A stretch of 64,000 nt of DNA from Camellia lanceoleosa (GCA_025200525.1 CM045761.1:102462182-102526181); one strand, 5' to 3'; positions 44,702 through 56,596 are shown, counted from the stretch's first letter. Numbers and translations are program-made. The notes: generated from the letters alone by a model not told the origin.

Positions 44702-45849
44702 CTAAGCAGAAGCGAGTCCGGCCAATTCATCAGCCGTCTTGTTTTCTTCACGGTTGATCTGTTCCACTCTTATGGCGTCGAACTTCTTGATCTCTACGCA
44801 CACCAGGGCCTGATACTTGGCCATTCTCTCATCCCTTGCCTCATACTCCCCTAAGACCTGGTTGACCACTAGCTTGGAATCGCTGAATACCATAAGGGCT
44901 GATGCTTTCATTCTCAATGCGCTTCTTAGCCCGACAAGGAGGGCTTCATAATCCGCTTCGTTGTTGGATGCAGGGAAGCCGAGCGTAATTTCCTGCTCGA
45001 TAATCAGCCCGTTTGGAGAAGTCAGTATGATACCAAGCCCGGCCCCGTGCCTGTTAGATGCCCCATCGACAAAGAGCTTCCACAGCTCGCCAATGAACAG
45101 CTTCCAGCAATCATAAGGGTTTTGGGAGCTCCTCAGTTTCAAGTCTCCGATCGGCTCATTCTGGTCTCTTTCCTTGTCTTCATTGAGCCCCTCTTCTAAT
45201 GAGTGACCCGGCTTCGCCAGTTCGGTCTCCTTCTGCCCTTCTTTCACTTGCAAGCCAACACTTGTCTCCATCGCCTGATCCATGGGCTGTGCTAAATCCG
45301 CACCAGCCAAATCAACCGGGCAAACTGGATGCGTTCCAGGGGCGAATTCCGCCACGAAGTCTGCAAGAGCTTGGGCCTTGATTGCGGTGCACGGGCAGAA
45401 CTTGATATCGTAATGCCCCAATTCCACGGCCCATTTCAAAATTCTCCTGATAAAGTCTGCCTTTTCAAAGAGCACTTTTAGTGGAAACTCAGTTAGCACA
45501 ACTATCGTATGGGCATGAAAATAGTGTGCCAGTTTTCTTGACGCCATCATCAGGGCCAGCGCCAATTTTTCCAGCGGAAGATATCTCGTTTCGGCTGGGA
45601 GCAAAGTCTTGCTTACATAGAAAATGGGCAAGTGCTGGATGCCTTCGGCGTGGACTAGGACGGCGCTCACCGCGTGTTGAGAGACTGCCAAGTAGAGGTA
45701 CAACTGTTTGCTCGGCTGAGGTGTAACTAGGATAGGGGCTGAGGAGAGGTACACTTTCAAGTCTGCCAGTGCACTATCACATTCGTCATCCCAGAAGAAC
45801 TTGGTCTTCAAAATTTTGAAGAAGGGCTTGCAACGATCTGAAGACCGGC
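44702..45849 (-). pseudogene. RNase H plus second (archaeal-like) RNase H, element C
   Basis: This is part of a 491-residue open segment (44702-46177). The first RNase H has QLYLYLAVSQHAVSAVLV, where the catalytic D is A, as is common in Tat elements. It continues YLPLEKLALALMMASRKL. A ~100-residue acidic linker follows. The second RNase H has WKLFVDGASNRHGAGLGIIL, NNEADYEALLVGL and LMVFSDSKLVVNQVLGEY, with its D, E and D intact, and ends TADELAGLASA. Known work on Tat elements explains this as acquisition of a second RNase H that takes over catalysis. Confidence 0.93.
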
Positions 45850-46924
45850 TGATAAATCTGTTCAGCGCGGCTGCCATCCCTGCAAGATGTTGCACGTCTT
45901 TCGTGGAGTTTGGGCGCTCCAGGTCTTGTATAGCCTTGATCTGTGATGGGTCGGCTTCAATCCCTCGGTTTGTGACCAGAAAACCCAGAAACTTCCCAGT
46001 GCCAACTCCAAAGGCGCATTTGGAGGCATTCAGACGAAGCTTGTGGCGTTTAAGTATAGCAAACATCTCTGCTAGGTCGGCGAGGTGTTGAGACTTCTCC
46101 TTACTTTTCACCACCATGTCATCGATGTAGGCCTCCATGGTGTGACCCAGCAGTGGAGCGAACATCTTTGTCACCATTCATTGAAAGGTTGCTCTGGCGT
46201 TTTTCAGTCCGAACGGCATGACTTTATAGCAATACAAGCCTCTGGGAGTAGTGAATGATGTGATCTCTTGATCCGGTTTGTACATGGCTATCTGGTGGTA
46301 GCCGCGATACGCGTCCAGGAAGCTAAACCTCTGATGGCCAGCGGTCAAGTCCACCAGCTGGTCAATTCGAGGGAGGGGGAAGCTATCCTTTGGGCAAGCA
46401 CGGTTGACCGTCTTGTAGTCAATGCAGACTCACCACTTACCATTCTTCTTTGGAACCACCACCGTATTAGATATCCACCGAGGGTATTGCACCTCTTCTA
46501 TGGCCCCAGCTTCCAGCAAGTTTTTCACTTCCTCGACCACTACTTCGGCATGGTGCAAGGCTGAGTGGCGTGTCCTTTGGATGATTGGCCGTGCATTGGG
46601 GAAGACATTCAGCTGATGGCAAATGAAGCTCGGGTCGATGCCGGGCATATCATAAGGCATCCACTCAAAAGCCTCCAAATTGGAAGTCAAGAAGTTGACA
46701 TAATCCACCCGCTCGGTGCTGGACAAAGATGATCCCAAGAGGAAGAACTTAGTTAGGTCGTTCTCGTCGATGCGCACTTCCACCAAATCCTCGACCGATT
46801 TTTCCTCGGCCTTTCTACCTACGTCTCCAAGGACCTCCTTTCCCTCAGGTCTCTCAATCATTTGGACGAACCCCTTGGCTGCTCGGCTGCCATTTACCGC
46901 AGCAAAGCATTGTTTTGCCATCAC
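45850..46924 (-). pseudogene. reverse transcriptase, element C
   Basis: The open piece 46430-46924 runs from the protease-RT linker to WISNTVVVPKKNGKW, followed by a TGA in place of R before VCIDYKTVNRACPKD. The palm continues FSFLDAYRGYHQIAM and GLKNARATFQ. A second TGA (46178-46180) again sits where R is expected. Then MVTKMFAPLLGHTMEAYIDD has the catalytic YIDD (residues 17-20 of the piece starting at 46177), followed by FLGFLVTNRGIEADPSQ. Apart from the two CGA-to-TGA-like changes it is largely intact. Confidence 0.93.
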
Positions 46925-46929
46925 CTAGT

Positions 46930-47605
46930 CTCCCCAAACCTCTTCTATTTGTCCGGTTGGTGTCGGAAAGTGCAAAACCTGATGGTACGTCGACGCTACT
47001 GCTTGCATGGCGTGCAGCCAGGCCCTGTCCAAAATTAAGTTGTAAGTAGATGGGACCTTGAGCACCCAGAATTCCACCTGCTTCACAATTGAACCCACTT
47101 TGACTGGCAGTATGATCTTCCCCACCGGCCACTCTGGCTATGAGTTGAATCTAACCAAGGGAGACATCGCAGGGGCCAAGTCCTTGTCTTCCAGCTTCAT
47201 TTGCTTGAAGGCGTCATAGTACATAATCTCGACCGAACTCCCTTGGTCGATCAAGATTCTCTTGATGTCAAAGTCTTTGATGCGAAGAGTTACCACTAGG
47301 GCATCATTGTGGGGCATCTGGATCCTTTCCAAATCCTTGCTTGAAAAGGTAAGGACGTCTTTCTCCTCGGTCTTCCCCTTCTTCACAGCGGGCTGAACAG
47401 AGAGCACTTCTCTCATGTGCTCGGCCTTCTTGATCATCCCTCTTAACTCGCAGACCCTGGCCGGTTCAATGATGCCATGGATGACATTGATTACACCTTG
47501 CGGCGCTGCGTCCAGGGCGGCTAGACCATTTGGTTCAATCTGTTCTGATGGTGCGGCCTTCATACCCCTATCTATGTATTGGTCAAGATGCCCGGCCGCC
47601 ACCAA
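46930..47605 (-). pseudogene. aspartic protease, element C
   Basis: 47138-47605 reads DALVVTLRIKDFDIKRILID then QGSSVEIMYYDAFKQM, a retropepsin flap and active-site region in which D-x-G-S keeps the catalytic D. After a TAG it continues PEWPVGKIILPVKV and STYNLILDRAWLHAMQAVAS, the second half including the LGRxWL-like motif. It would cut the Gag-Pol polyprotein. Confidence 0.88.
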
Positions 47606-49217
47606 TTCCTCCAGGTGCTATTTGAGCGGCAAGAAGTCCTCCGTTCGGTGCCCCCGTTCCTCATGGAAGGTGCAGTGATATTTTGAATTGAAGCCTTTCT
47701 GCGCACTTGGCCAGCCAGCGGACAAAAGGCTCTCCTCGGATCTCACCCAAAATGCGGTAAATAGGGATTTTAAAGACTGTGGTGATTCCAGTCCGCACCT
47801 TCAATTTTCTCTTGGCATCTTCCACTGCATCGTGGAGAGCATCAGCTCGGTCATTTCTGTGACCTTTGTTTCTGTCATCGCGATTTAGGCCACGACGTTG
47901 ATCTTTTGACCGGTCTCTTGGGCGGTTATCCTCCTGCTCGACCGAGTGAACTTTCCCTGCCATCTTTTTGTCCGCCGCGACCGGATTATCCCTCTCGGTC
48001 ACTGAGGCAGCATCCTCCTCCACACGGATGTGCTCATTGATCCGCTGCATCAAGGACTCCATAGTGGTGGGCTGGTGCATCGTGAGTGAATCTCACAGTC
48101 TATGTCCGATTGGGAGACCTCGCTTGTACTGAGTAATCGCCAGATTGATAGGGCAGTCAAGGATCTCATTGTAGGTTTCCCAGTGCTTCGCATTGTATGC
48201 CTTCAACAAACATCCAGATTCCATCTTGACGCCCTGGAGATGGTCGACCTCCTTCGGCGTTCGAGTGTTGGTTTTGAATCTGGTGACGAAGGCTTCCGCT
48301 AGTTGCTGCCACCCCTCGATACTCCCCTTCGGGAGCCTTTCGAACCACTTCAAACCCAGTTCTTCCAAGCTTGCTGGGAATATGAGGCACATCAGGGCGT
48401 CATTGCGCCGGTGGCCAGCCATTACTTGCTGCTAATGGCTCACGTGCATGTACGGATCCGTCTTGCCGTTGTACAAAGTGAACTTTGGCTGATGGAATCC
48501 GGAGGGGAGTGGCGTGCTCTCGATCTCTGGAGACAGCGGCATGGCTGTTAGTCTTGCCAGCTCTTTGTTCACCAGCGCAGGGGCCAGCACTCTGGGCGCC
48601 GGCATCACCACTTCTTCGCTACAATGAACTGGAACACTCAATCTCTGCAACGCCAGAACTCTCTAAGCCTCTCGACGGCGCCCTATCTCCTCTAACGCAT
48701 CCTTGAGGTCTCCAGAACGAGTGGAGGCAGAGTACCGCGACGTCGACAACGGGCGAGAGGGACGGTAGGAGCTGTCGCGAGTGAGGGATCTGCCCTCTCT
48801 TGGGTCAGAATCGCCAACCCCATAGTTCCTGGTGATGGAGAAAGAATGGGTACTCCCCTGGTGGCGACCGCCAGAATACGAGGACGGGGTGCGCTCAATG
48901 AGGTTGCCCTCTCCAGCAACACCCTTCCCTTTAATCTAGCGCTTCAGCATCTCCATCTCCACCGCCATCTTGCAAATGAGGGCATCTTGGTCTTTGAGTT
49001 TGTGCTCCAGGCGCTGCGCACGAGACTCCCCCCGCCGCCGACGGCCCTCTGGACTCTTCGAACGATCAGAAGTCCTCCCACATTTGTCTCGCGCACCTTG
49101 CGAAGAAGTTTCTAGGCCCGCCACGGCCGGAACATTCGGGGGGCCATCTCTCCTTCAGACATACTCTGGAGTGACACCATCGACGACGGATAGTGGAATT
49201 TCGTCGTTGTTGGCCAT
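47606..49217 (-). pseudogene. gag, element C
   Basis: The start is ATG at 49217 (MANNDEIPLSVVDGVTPEYV, then TGA). N-terminal pieces up to 48432 include a coiled-coil-like stretch (LEHKLKDQDALICKMAVEME). The capsid (48093-48422) reads LGLKWFERLPKGSIEGWQQL, AFVTRFKTNTRTPKEVDHLQ and AYNAKHWETYNEILD. A basic linker (47661-48080: RDRSKDQRRGLNRDDRNKGH) leads to a knuckle-like CTFHEERGHRTED near 47665. Several stops make it non-coding today. Confidence 0.9.
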
Positions 49218-49267
49218 GGAAATGGTCAAAGAGGCTTGAAGAACAAGGGGTGAATATCAGAGGATTT

Positions 49268-49283
49268 CCCACAGACGGCGCCA
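49268..49283 (-). promoter_or_regulatory. primer binding site of element C
   Basis: The minus strand reads TGGCGCCGTCTGTGGG two bases after the LTR end, the classic Tat-lineage site. Confidence 0.92.
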
Positions 49284-49285
49284 AT

Positions 49286-50230
49286 TGTACGGGGGCAAAA
49301 TATCCTCTACTTTCCGTACTCCTTGGGCTCCAAGCTTCTCCTGACAGAGTCTAACCTGGCAACACAGAGACAGTGAGTTGCTCGGCGATGGTTTGCCGGA
49401 AAGTCCCTTCGACGATCAAGTCAGATTACTTGAGGAAGAAGGAGGCTGTTAGAGAGAGAGAGTGTGTTTCAGATGGCGCAAAATTGCTTTTAGTTACTTA
49501 CCTTCAAAGTTCACCCTCCCACTCCTATTTCTAGGCTGGCCATGCAGCCTCAGGATTGTGCGCGCACTTCCTCTGCTGTCCTTCCCTGGACAGGTGGCAG
49601 TGCTCGCCTCTCACCACCTTACGCGTGTAAAGGTTCAGTCCTCCAACCAGTACATGCAGAACTGCCAAACGGTATTGACGCGTGCCTAGAGCAGATTTTC
49701 TCTCCCTTACGCCATTGGTCTAGGTGGCATACTTAACCGGAGTATCACAACCAGCCTATCCCTTGTGGAGAATTGCCTACACAAGCACACAACCGAGCTA
49801 GGAACCGCCGACCTGTCCCTTGGCAAATGGGCAAATATTCGATTGTTATGGCCGATCTGTTCTCGACCGGTGCATCCTGGCTAATCGGCTACGAGGCATG
49901 CCGGCCTCCCCTCGTTCTTCCTTCATTCTCTGTTGGCCGAAGTCAATCTATCTCGGCTGACCAGCTAGAGGCGTGCCGAGCCCTCGCCGCGTCCTTAGTC
50001 TAGCTCGGGCCCTTAGCTCAGTTGCCATGCGCCACTACGTGCTCTGCCAAATGTCTACCTAGCCACAGCTCGGTCAGGCCTTAGTTCATGCCTGGTTGGA
50101 TAATCTCTTTGACCGTGCAAAACAGATCCACGGGCCGTGTTAGCAGAGGAGATATCGTGGCGCCGTGAGATCTGTCATGACTCGCGTTACCGTAGCTCGG
50201 CCGTACTAACAGTGTAAATCTCCCATCTTA
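49286..50230 (-). repeat. 5' LTR of element C
   Basis: 945 bp on the plus strand from TGTACGGGGGCAAAATATCC to GTAAATCTCCCATCTTA. It is unusually GC-rich for this window (CGGCCGA-type CTCGGC motifs recur). In element orientation it starts TAAGATGGG, where TG is usual. Plus-strand frames in it (49462-50003) are not genes. Confidence 0.9.
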
Positions 50231-50235
50231 GCATC

Positions 50236-51597
50236 CATGAATTCATTTTTGTTTATATATACTATTTCATAGGTCTACTGCTTATGTGCATGATTAGAAA
50301 TTTGTGTATATATATCTAATACTTCACTCACCTAACATGATTAGGAATTTACATTCAAATTAAATTAATTCAATAGTACGTGTTGTGAGGTGTAAAGGAT
50401 TAAATTGGGTTTTCTTAAAATTGGTACTGTTTTTTCCCCCTCCTAATTGACTACTGTTGCATATGTATAATTTATTGTTTAATTTCTAATTTCTTACCAT
50501 GGTCTGTGTGCTTTTGTTTTAGTTAAAGATAACATGCTAATTATTTTTTAGTATAATTAACATGTTCAATATCTATTACATTCTAGTTGAATTCACATGT
50601 TTATTATTTCCTATTTTTTAAGATAATTCGCATGTTTTAAATTTTCTAGATTTGTGTAATTTGCTTGCTAATTACTTTGTAATTTCTAGAATTATTCACA
50701 CGAGTTATTTACAATGTAATTGCTCTGCATGTTAATAGTCTATAGTTATTTACATGTTGATTGTGTAATAATTTCATATGTAACTCTTGCCATCAAAATT
50801 TTAATTTAATTTTGGAGTTTTAAGTTGAATTGTGTAACTTGCCTAGCATCTTAATTTTTTTTTTCTTTTTTTTCTTTTTCACTTGAATTTGCTATTCAAT
50901 AATTGCTAGAAAAGGTTTCAATAACATCATTGCTTTTACAGTTTCTTTTAGTTATTTGCTTTGTATTTTGTTGTGTTTTTCTGCTAACTTTCTTTATAGG
51001 AATACCTATATGAAAGAGAATGGAAAAAATACAAATCCAAATGGATAGTATTTGGGACTGTTAAACTAAAGTTTTGGACTACTAACCTTTGTGTTGAACA
51101 GGAATACCTAAGCGTGGAAATGATTTTGGACCAAATAAAATCTTTATGGATTGGTTACTCTCTTTATAATTAAAGCAATTTTTTGCTTGAGATTTAGTAG
51201 CAGTTAATTGCCAATTTTATTTTAAGCAGGTTTGTTTGCTTGAAATGTTTGAAGCATTTTATAGGCGTGTAATTGTTGTTAGTAATTTTAATTGCTTATA
51301 AGTTTTGGAACTTTGTTTGTTTTATTATAGTTTATTCCTTGGAAAACTCAATTCTAAAAATTATTTCTCATGGACTAGGAGTCAACATACTCTAGAAAGT
51401 TTTGTCTAAGATTAACTGGATTTTAAGTGGGATCGATGTGATCCCTCCGGTCTTTCTGGAAACATTCCTGACCATGTTCGATTCTAGAGTAAGTGATGAG
51501 AGTAGTTTTCAATTAAATTTTCAATTTTGGGATTTTCTAGTGTTAAGTTTAATTTCTGGTAACACAGAATAGTGACATTATGTTGTATTTTTCAGAA
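50236..51597 (+). other. leader of copia-like element (after element C)
   Basis: T-rich noncoding sequence continuous with 43885 across element C. It lies just upstream of the copia gag start. A splice-acceptor-like TTGTATTTTTCAG sits about 6 bases before the likely start codon, so an intron-containing leader is possible. No gene was seen. Confidence 0.5.
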
Positions 51598-52240
51598 ATG
51601 ACAACTGTTACTGATGATGCTGTTGTTGCTACTAATGTTGGTGGGGATCAAAACCCTGGGGCAACTGGCTTGCCAACCCCTACTGCGACCTCTGTGGTCA
51701 CTCCAGCTGTTATGACCTCTGTGGTCAACCTTGTTGTTACTCCGGTTGTTCCGAGAGGATTACTAAATCATCATGAGCACCCAGAGAAGTTCACGGGTGT
51801 GCATTTCAAGAGGTGGTAGCAAAAGATGTTGTTCCATTTGACTACTCTAAGCCTTGTGAGGTTTTTGAGCAAGGATCCACCAGTTGTGGAAGAAAATGAG
51901 CAAGACAAGCAGAAACTCATGGCTCTAGATGCTTGGAAGCAGTTAGACTTTCTTCACCAGAATTATTTTTTGAATGACTTGGCAAACCCACTATTCAACG
52001 TGTTTTATGACAAGAAGTCGACAAAGGAGCTGTGGGATGCTTTGGACAAGAAGAACAAAACTGAGGATATTGGAGCAAATAAATTTTTCATTGGTCAGTT
52101 TCTGGACTTCAAAATGGTGGACTCAAACTGTCATTAGTCAAGTCCAAGATTTCCAAGTGATTTTGCACAAGATATCGACAGAGGGAATGTTTTTGAGTGA
52201 ATCATTCCAGGGAGCTGCTTTGATTGAGAAGTTGTCCAAC
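51598..52240 (+). pseudogene. Ty1/copia gag (UBN2-type), truncated
   Basis: Start at 51598 (MTTVTDDAVVATNVGGDQNP); an upstream ATG at 51580 is in frame. After a variable T/V-rich stretch it reads EHPEKFTGVHFKRW, then TAG where Q is expected, then QKMLFHLTTLSLVRFL, ALDAWKQLDFLHQNYFLNDL, KSTKELWDALDKKNKTEDIG and NKFFIGQFLDFKMVDS. A one-base frameshift near 52127 moves into VISQVQDFQVILHKIS and SFQGAALIEKL. This is the capsid-like gag domain of plant copia elements (UBN2/DUF4219 group). It stops where element D begins; zinc knuckle, protease, integrase and RT are absent. Confidence 0.9.
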
Positions 52241-52247
52241 GGCTGTT

Positions 52248-55200
52248 GCTCGCCTTTTTCGCGCCCCTTTTCGAAAGGCTTGAAAAAAAGCCCTACAGTT
52301 CGGACTCCCGCAGTTCTAAATCTAATCTCACAAGTGCAATGTGAAATTGGTAAACACCAAAGAGTCTAAATCCAGCAAATCTTTTAGGAAATCGATTTTG
52401 AATTAAAATGCCAAAAATGGACTGTTTTTCCAGATACAGAGCCGCCACCTAAATATTTTTGAAAAATTTAGGAAACCCATGACTCATGCTAAAGGCCACG
52501 TGTCTGTCATCACCAAAGTTGCCTCGGCTCAAGAGCTTAGGTACGAGAGGGGAAGGTTATGAATTGAGTACCCCTGCTCGCCCGATCAAAGATCGACCTC
52601 TACTAATCATAATATAATTTTTATCAACATTATATGCAATTGTTCCGGTTTACTAGGCTAACATTTACTATGTGATGCACGCACACAAGGTATAGACTAG
52701 CTTGCAAGAATTGGAACAATTCAATTCATGTTTGTTTTTCAAAAAGGGTTTGATTTTAGCACCTCAAATAAGCTTAAAGTTTGTGAATTTACCACTAAAC
52801 ATAGTGGGCTTAAAAAAAATGTACATTTATTGAATCGTTCCAATTCAAACAACAAGCCTTCATCCACAGGCATTCAAATAGGTATAGCACTTAAGCATTT
52901 AGCCTCATGGAAAGCATGCTAAACATGGCAACAATCACACGCATGCAATTATGCTAAAGTGAGTAAAAACTTACCTAGTACTCCAAGCTAAGATAAAACA
53001 AAAGTGTTAGAAAAATACATGATCCTAACTTATGCAATATGACTAATGCAACACATGCAATATGCAACTAAAGTAAGCTTGGCTACTTAACATGTTATTT
53101 GTAGCAATTTGATAGCATGCATTTAAGCACGTATTCAAAGAAGTATTGAAATGATAATGCAGTTAGAACGATACACCGAGCCTCGGTGCATGCAATACAA
53201 GACGAATGGATGCAAACATGAAGTATGCTAAACGAAATGTGATGCCCTTAATCTAACCATCAAAAGCGGATAAATAAAAGGGAGAAAGACGTGGGGTTAG
53301 AAGACATACAAATTATTATATTACACTCTCACGAAGGAGAGTTCGAATGAATAAAAGCTAAGTTACAATGCTTAATTAATTATTACAAAATTTGAATAAA
53401 TAAATAACTAACTATTCTAAACTAATTAATTAAGAATTTAACTAGGCTAAGCTAATTAAATATTTACAACACAAGCTAATTTAATTAATCTAAACTAATT
53501 AAATAAGTACAAAACAAACTAATTAGCTACAACTAATTAAGTGCAACAAATAAATGGCTAAATGCTAATTAATTAAACTAATTAACTATTCCCGGGAAGC
53601 GAAAGAGGCCCATGCATGCTCGGTTTCCGCCCGAAGAACATTCACTGTTTTGTTGTTGTATGCCTCTGTTACACAACACTTATATTTGTTTCTTTTCCAA
53701 ATCAACTTTGCCATGCTTTACAAGCACATTGCTAAAAAATCACTAGTGGCCGGCCGGCCACCATTGAGGGGTTGCTGTCCAACACTGATGGCTTACCGGC
53801 CAGTAACAGTGGCCGGCCGGCCACTGATGATGCACAATTCCATGCTACAATAGAAAGCAAACAGGGCAAAGAGAGGGTATTCTCACAGATTGTTTGTATT
53901 GTGTATCACTTCTTATCATCAAAACATCTCAAAGGAGTGATACACTTGGTCCTCAAACCATCAATCAAACAATTTCATTACATGATGGCTAAGGAACCAA
54001 GATGTACAAGTTAATAAATGCACAAATAAGACTCACAACCTTCACCCTATCATGCATGATCAAGGACAATGGAGACCTTAGAAAATTGGCACATTTCATC
54101 ACTTTGAGTATGAAATGCCCAAATTTTCCTTGTGTTCAAATTAACGTCCGATTTGAACACATCAAAACACAACCAATTTCTTATCTTGCACACTTTTAGT
54201 TTCAAATTTTATTTACTCATTTTAATTACCTTTCCATTCCTTAACCAATTAAGTCCATTGGTGGTTAGTCCTCTAAAGAGAAGGAAGTGTCAAACAAAGG
54301 GTAGTTTAAGGCAAAAGAGAGGTGTCATGCCGTTGATAATGAACCCTCAAAAGAGGATTAAACCATTAGGTATGGACCTCAATCTCAAGCTTAAACTATC
54401 CTAAGGTTGAAACAACCCTCAAAGCAAATAGAAAAAGTCAAGAAATGAGGGAGGTTGCAGAGATTAATGAGTGCTGAAAATAGGTGAGAAAAGCACTAAA
54501 ATATGCAATCAACTCAAACAAATGGTGTCTAAAGGCCTAAAACACCAAGCTTGTGAGGACTATTACACTAGAGGCATGCAAAACAATACTCAAATTCAAC
54601 AACTAGCCCAAAATAGAGTTAAAACAGTTTAAAATAGAGCCTAAAACATGCTGGAATTAAGCTACAAAATGCTAGAAAAATAAGCTAACACATAGAGCTA
54701 ACGAGGCTAGGAAACAAAACACAAGGAGGAGAGGCTAACCCCTCCAATTTTGGACTTCAAAACATGATTCTTTCCACTGAAAATACTCTGAAATTCAGTG
54801 TTCAAAAGATCCAAAAAAAAAAAAAAAAATGGTTTGAAGGTGGGAAACAAAGGTGAAAAGCCTTACAAGCAAGGAATAAAGAGGGGTGAGATACTCGCCG
54901 AACCTTAAATGGCTTAAAACACGAATTTCAGCCCAACAAAATAGAGTTTTTTATGGCCCAAACATAGCCCAAAAATAGTAGGAATAGATAGAAAAACAAG
55001 TATACGAAGTAAGCTTAAAAGGAAAGTAGTATACCTCTTGAAGCAAAGAACAATTTTAGGCACTAACTCAAGCCAAAACCACCTTCAAGAGCTCCAAGAA
55101 GGCTTTAAGGAACCTCTGCTAAAAGATGATCAACTTTGGTTAAGAAAATGTAGGCAAAAGTGTAGTGTAAGTAGGCAAGTATGCACAAATTTGCAAGAGA

Positions 55201-55624
55201 GAGAGAGAAAGAAATGTAGAGAGACAGAGAGACAGAGAGATTTTTGTTCCAAAATTTCTAACCGTCAAAAATAGGGGAGGAGATATATATAGATAAACAA
55301 GCATTTGGTTAAAAGAAATCCCTCCTTACACGTGTAGGGAAATGAAGCCCATTGTGTCAACAACTGGAACAACTATCAACAAAATATCTGAAAAAAAACA
55401 TTGGTGGTTGGTAGGCTCAATTGGTGGCCGACAGCCACCAGGGGTTGCAGGCTTGAAGGTTTTGGTCCAAAACAGGGCACAGAATGGATAGGGTTTGAAG
55501 GATCAAAAATAGGGCATTCTGCCGAGGACTTCGGGCACCAAAACAAGCACAAATAGTCACAATCATTGAGTGCTCAAGCGATGATGTCCAAGTCTTAAGG
55601 ACGGTCAAAAATGGGGTGTCTATA
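52248..55624 (-). repeat. 3' LTR of element D (left copy)
   Basis: About 3.4 kb from GCTCGCCTTTTTCGCG to ATGGGGTGTCTATA. The right end is fixed by the adjacent polypurine tract, the left end by where homology with 63716 starts. In element orientation it begins TATAGACACCCCATTTTTGA. It contains two GC-rich palindromes (53747-53823) and many ATGCAATGC-type A/T motifs. Its small plus-strand frames (53650-54404, 55038-55274) have no recognisable homology. Confidence 0.75.
53747..53823. repeat. two TGGCCGGCCGGCCA palindromes
   Basis: A perfect 14-bp palindrome occurs at 53747-53760 and again at 53810-53823, 63 bp apart, with similar flanks (AGTGGCC...CCACYRWTGA). A further partial copy (TACCGGCCAG) lies between them. 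Confidence 0.9.
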
Positions 55625-55625
55625 G

Positions 55626-55640
55626 TTGCCCCTCTTTGAT
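55626..55640 (-). promoter_or_regulatory. polypurine tract of element D
   Basis: The minus strand reads ATCAAAGAGGGGCAA immediately before the 3' LTR start CTATAGACACCCC. Confidence 0.75.
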
Positions 55641-56596
55641 AGAACTCGGAAGTCATGAAATGACGTAAGTGAATGTCAAAGCCCAAAGACTACCCATTTT
55701 GACAAGGCCATAAGACTTGGGCAAACAAACAAAATGCAGATGCAATTGGTTGAACCCGAGGGTTGCCTATGTATCCCTGTGCAAGGAATCAAACCAGCGT
55801 ACTTCAGGGGCAAGATGCAAATGATATGTAATGCAATGCAAATGCTATACAATGTAACGAAATAATCAAATCTCAAGCAGTGCAAAACCACACAAATATC
55901 ATAAAGGGATAGAGATGCAAAAATAAACTATGTTTAACACAGAAAAGAAGTGGGCACAGCCAAATAACGTCTAACACAGGCTAAGTGCCTACATCCTCAA
56001 TACTAGCCTCAGCGCAGCATGGATGCTTACACATAACAGAGCCATGTTTCAACGTAAAAGGGATACGAGCACATGCAAAACTGTGTATTACATAGAAAGA
56101 GAAAGAGTACAAGTAATTGGGTGGGATGATATAAGTGAGGAGTGATCTGCTGAGGAAAGATTGTGATCCTAAATGCTGAATGCAACAAAACAAAGTACAA
56201 TGCAATGGATGAAGTGAATAAGGAGCGCAAGCCAAACCACAATTTTACCTTGAAAGGGCATGGACACAAAACAGACCACGTCTAACACAAAAAAGGCACC
56301 GAAACCGTCAGACCACAATTCTTGCAAAATAGACGCGTACACATGCAGAGCTATGTTTTAACATGAAAAGTATGGGCACATACTAAACTAAGCTTAACAT
56401 AGAAAAGATGCATGATGTAATGGATGTAATGGACAGTGCAATAGATGCATGCGATAGATGCTATATGAAATATGACAGAGGTAATAGATGATAGATAGAT
56501 GATGCAGTTAGGAAGTGGAAGTACCTTACAGAGGCAATTGGCCACGACTTACCTTATGCTGCTGTGGATCTTCCTCTTCTTCTCGGTTTCACTTCC
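55641..56596 (-). other. 3' internal region of element D
   Basis: Noncoding. It has an internal direct duplication: about 56028-56110 and 56335-56410 share ACACATRMAGAGCYATGTTT and CATAGAAA. Phrases with ACGTCTAACACA recur near 55967 and 56278. The minus-strand frames here (55981-56269, 56351-56545) are C/H-rich by composition and not recognised. Confidence 0.5.

Larger units (their letters stand above)
43891..50230 (-). mobile_element. element C: Tat/Retand-type gypsy with internal deletion, dead
   Basis: A 6.3-kb minus-strand element flanked by GCATC. Order: 5' LTR (50230-49286), PBS TGGCGCCGTCTGTGGG, gag, protease, RT, RNase H, second (archaeal-like) RNase H, integrase, then directly the last ~24 bp of an LTR. 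The dual RNase H and the primer site are hallmarks of the Tat lineage. The 3' part of integrase, the polypurine tract and nearly all of the 3' LTR are missing, although the outer end and the target duplication are intact, so the loss happened after insertion. It is inserted in the copia-like sequence that resumes at 50236. Confidence 0.93.

Noticed and set aside
45199..49239. Many plus-strand frames of 60-98 residues
   Set aside because: Antisense shadows of the GC-richer gag-pol of element C, with no recognisable motifs.
51580..52240. Host gene of unknown function on the plus strand
   Set aside because: The sequence is the gag capsid region of a plant Ty1/copia element and is broken by a stop, a frameshift and an insertion.
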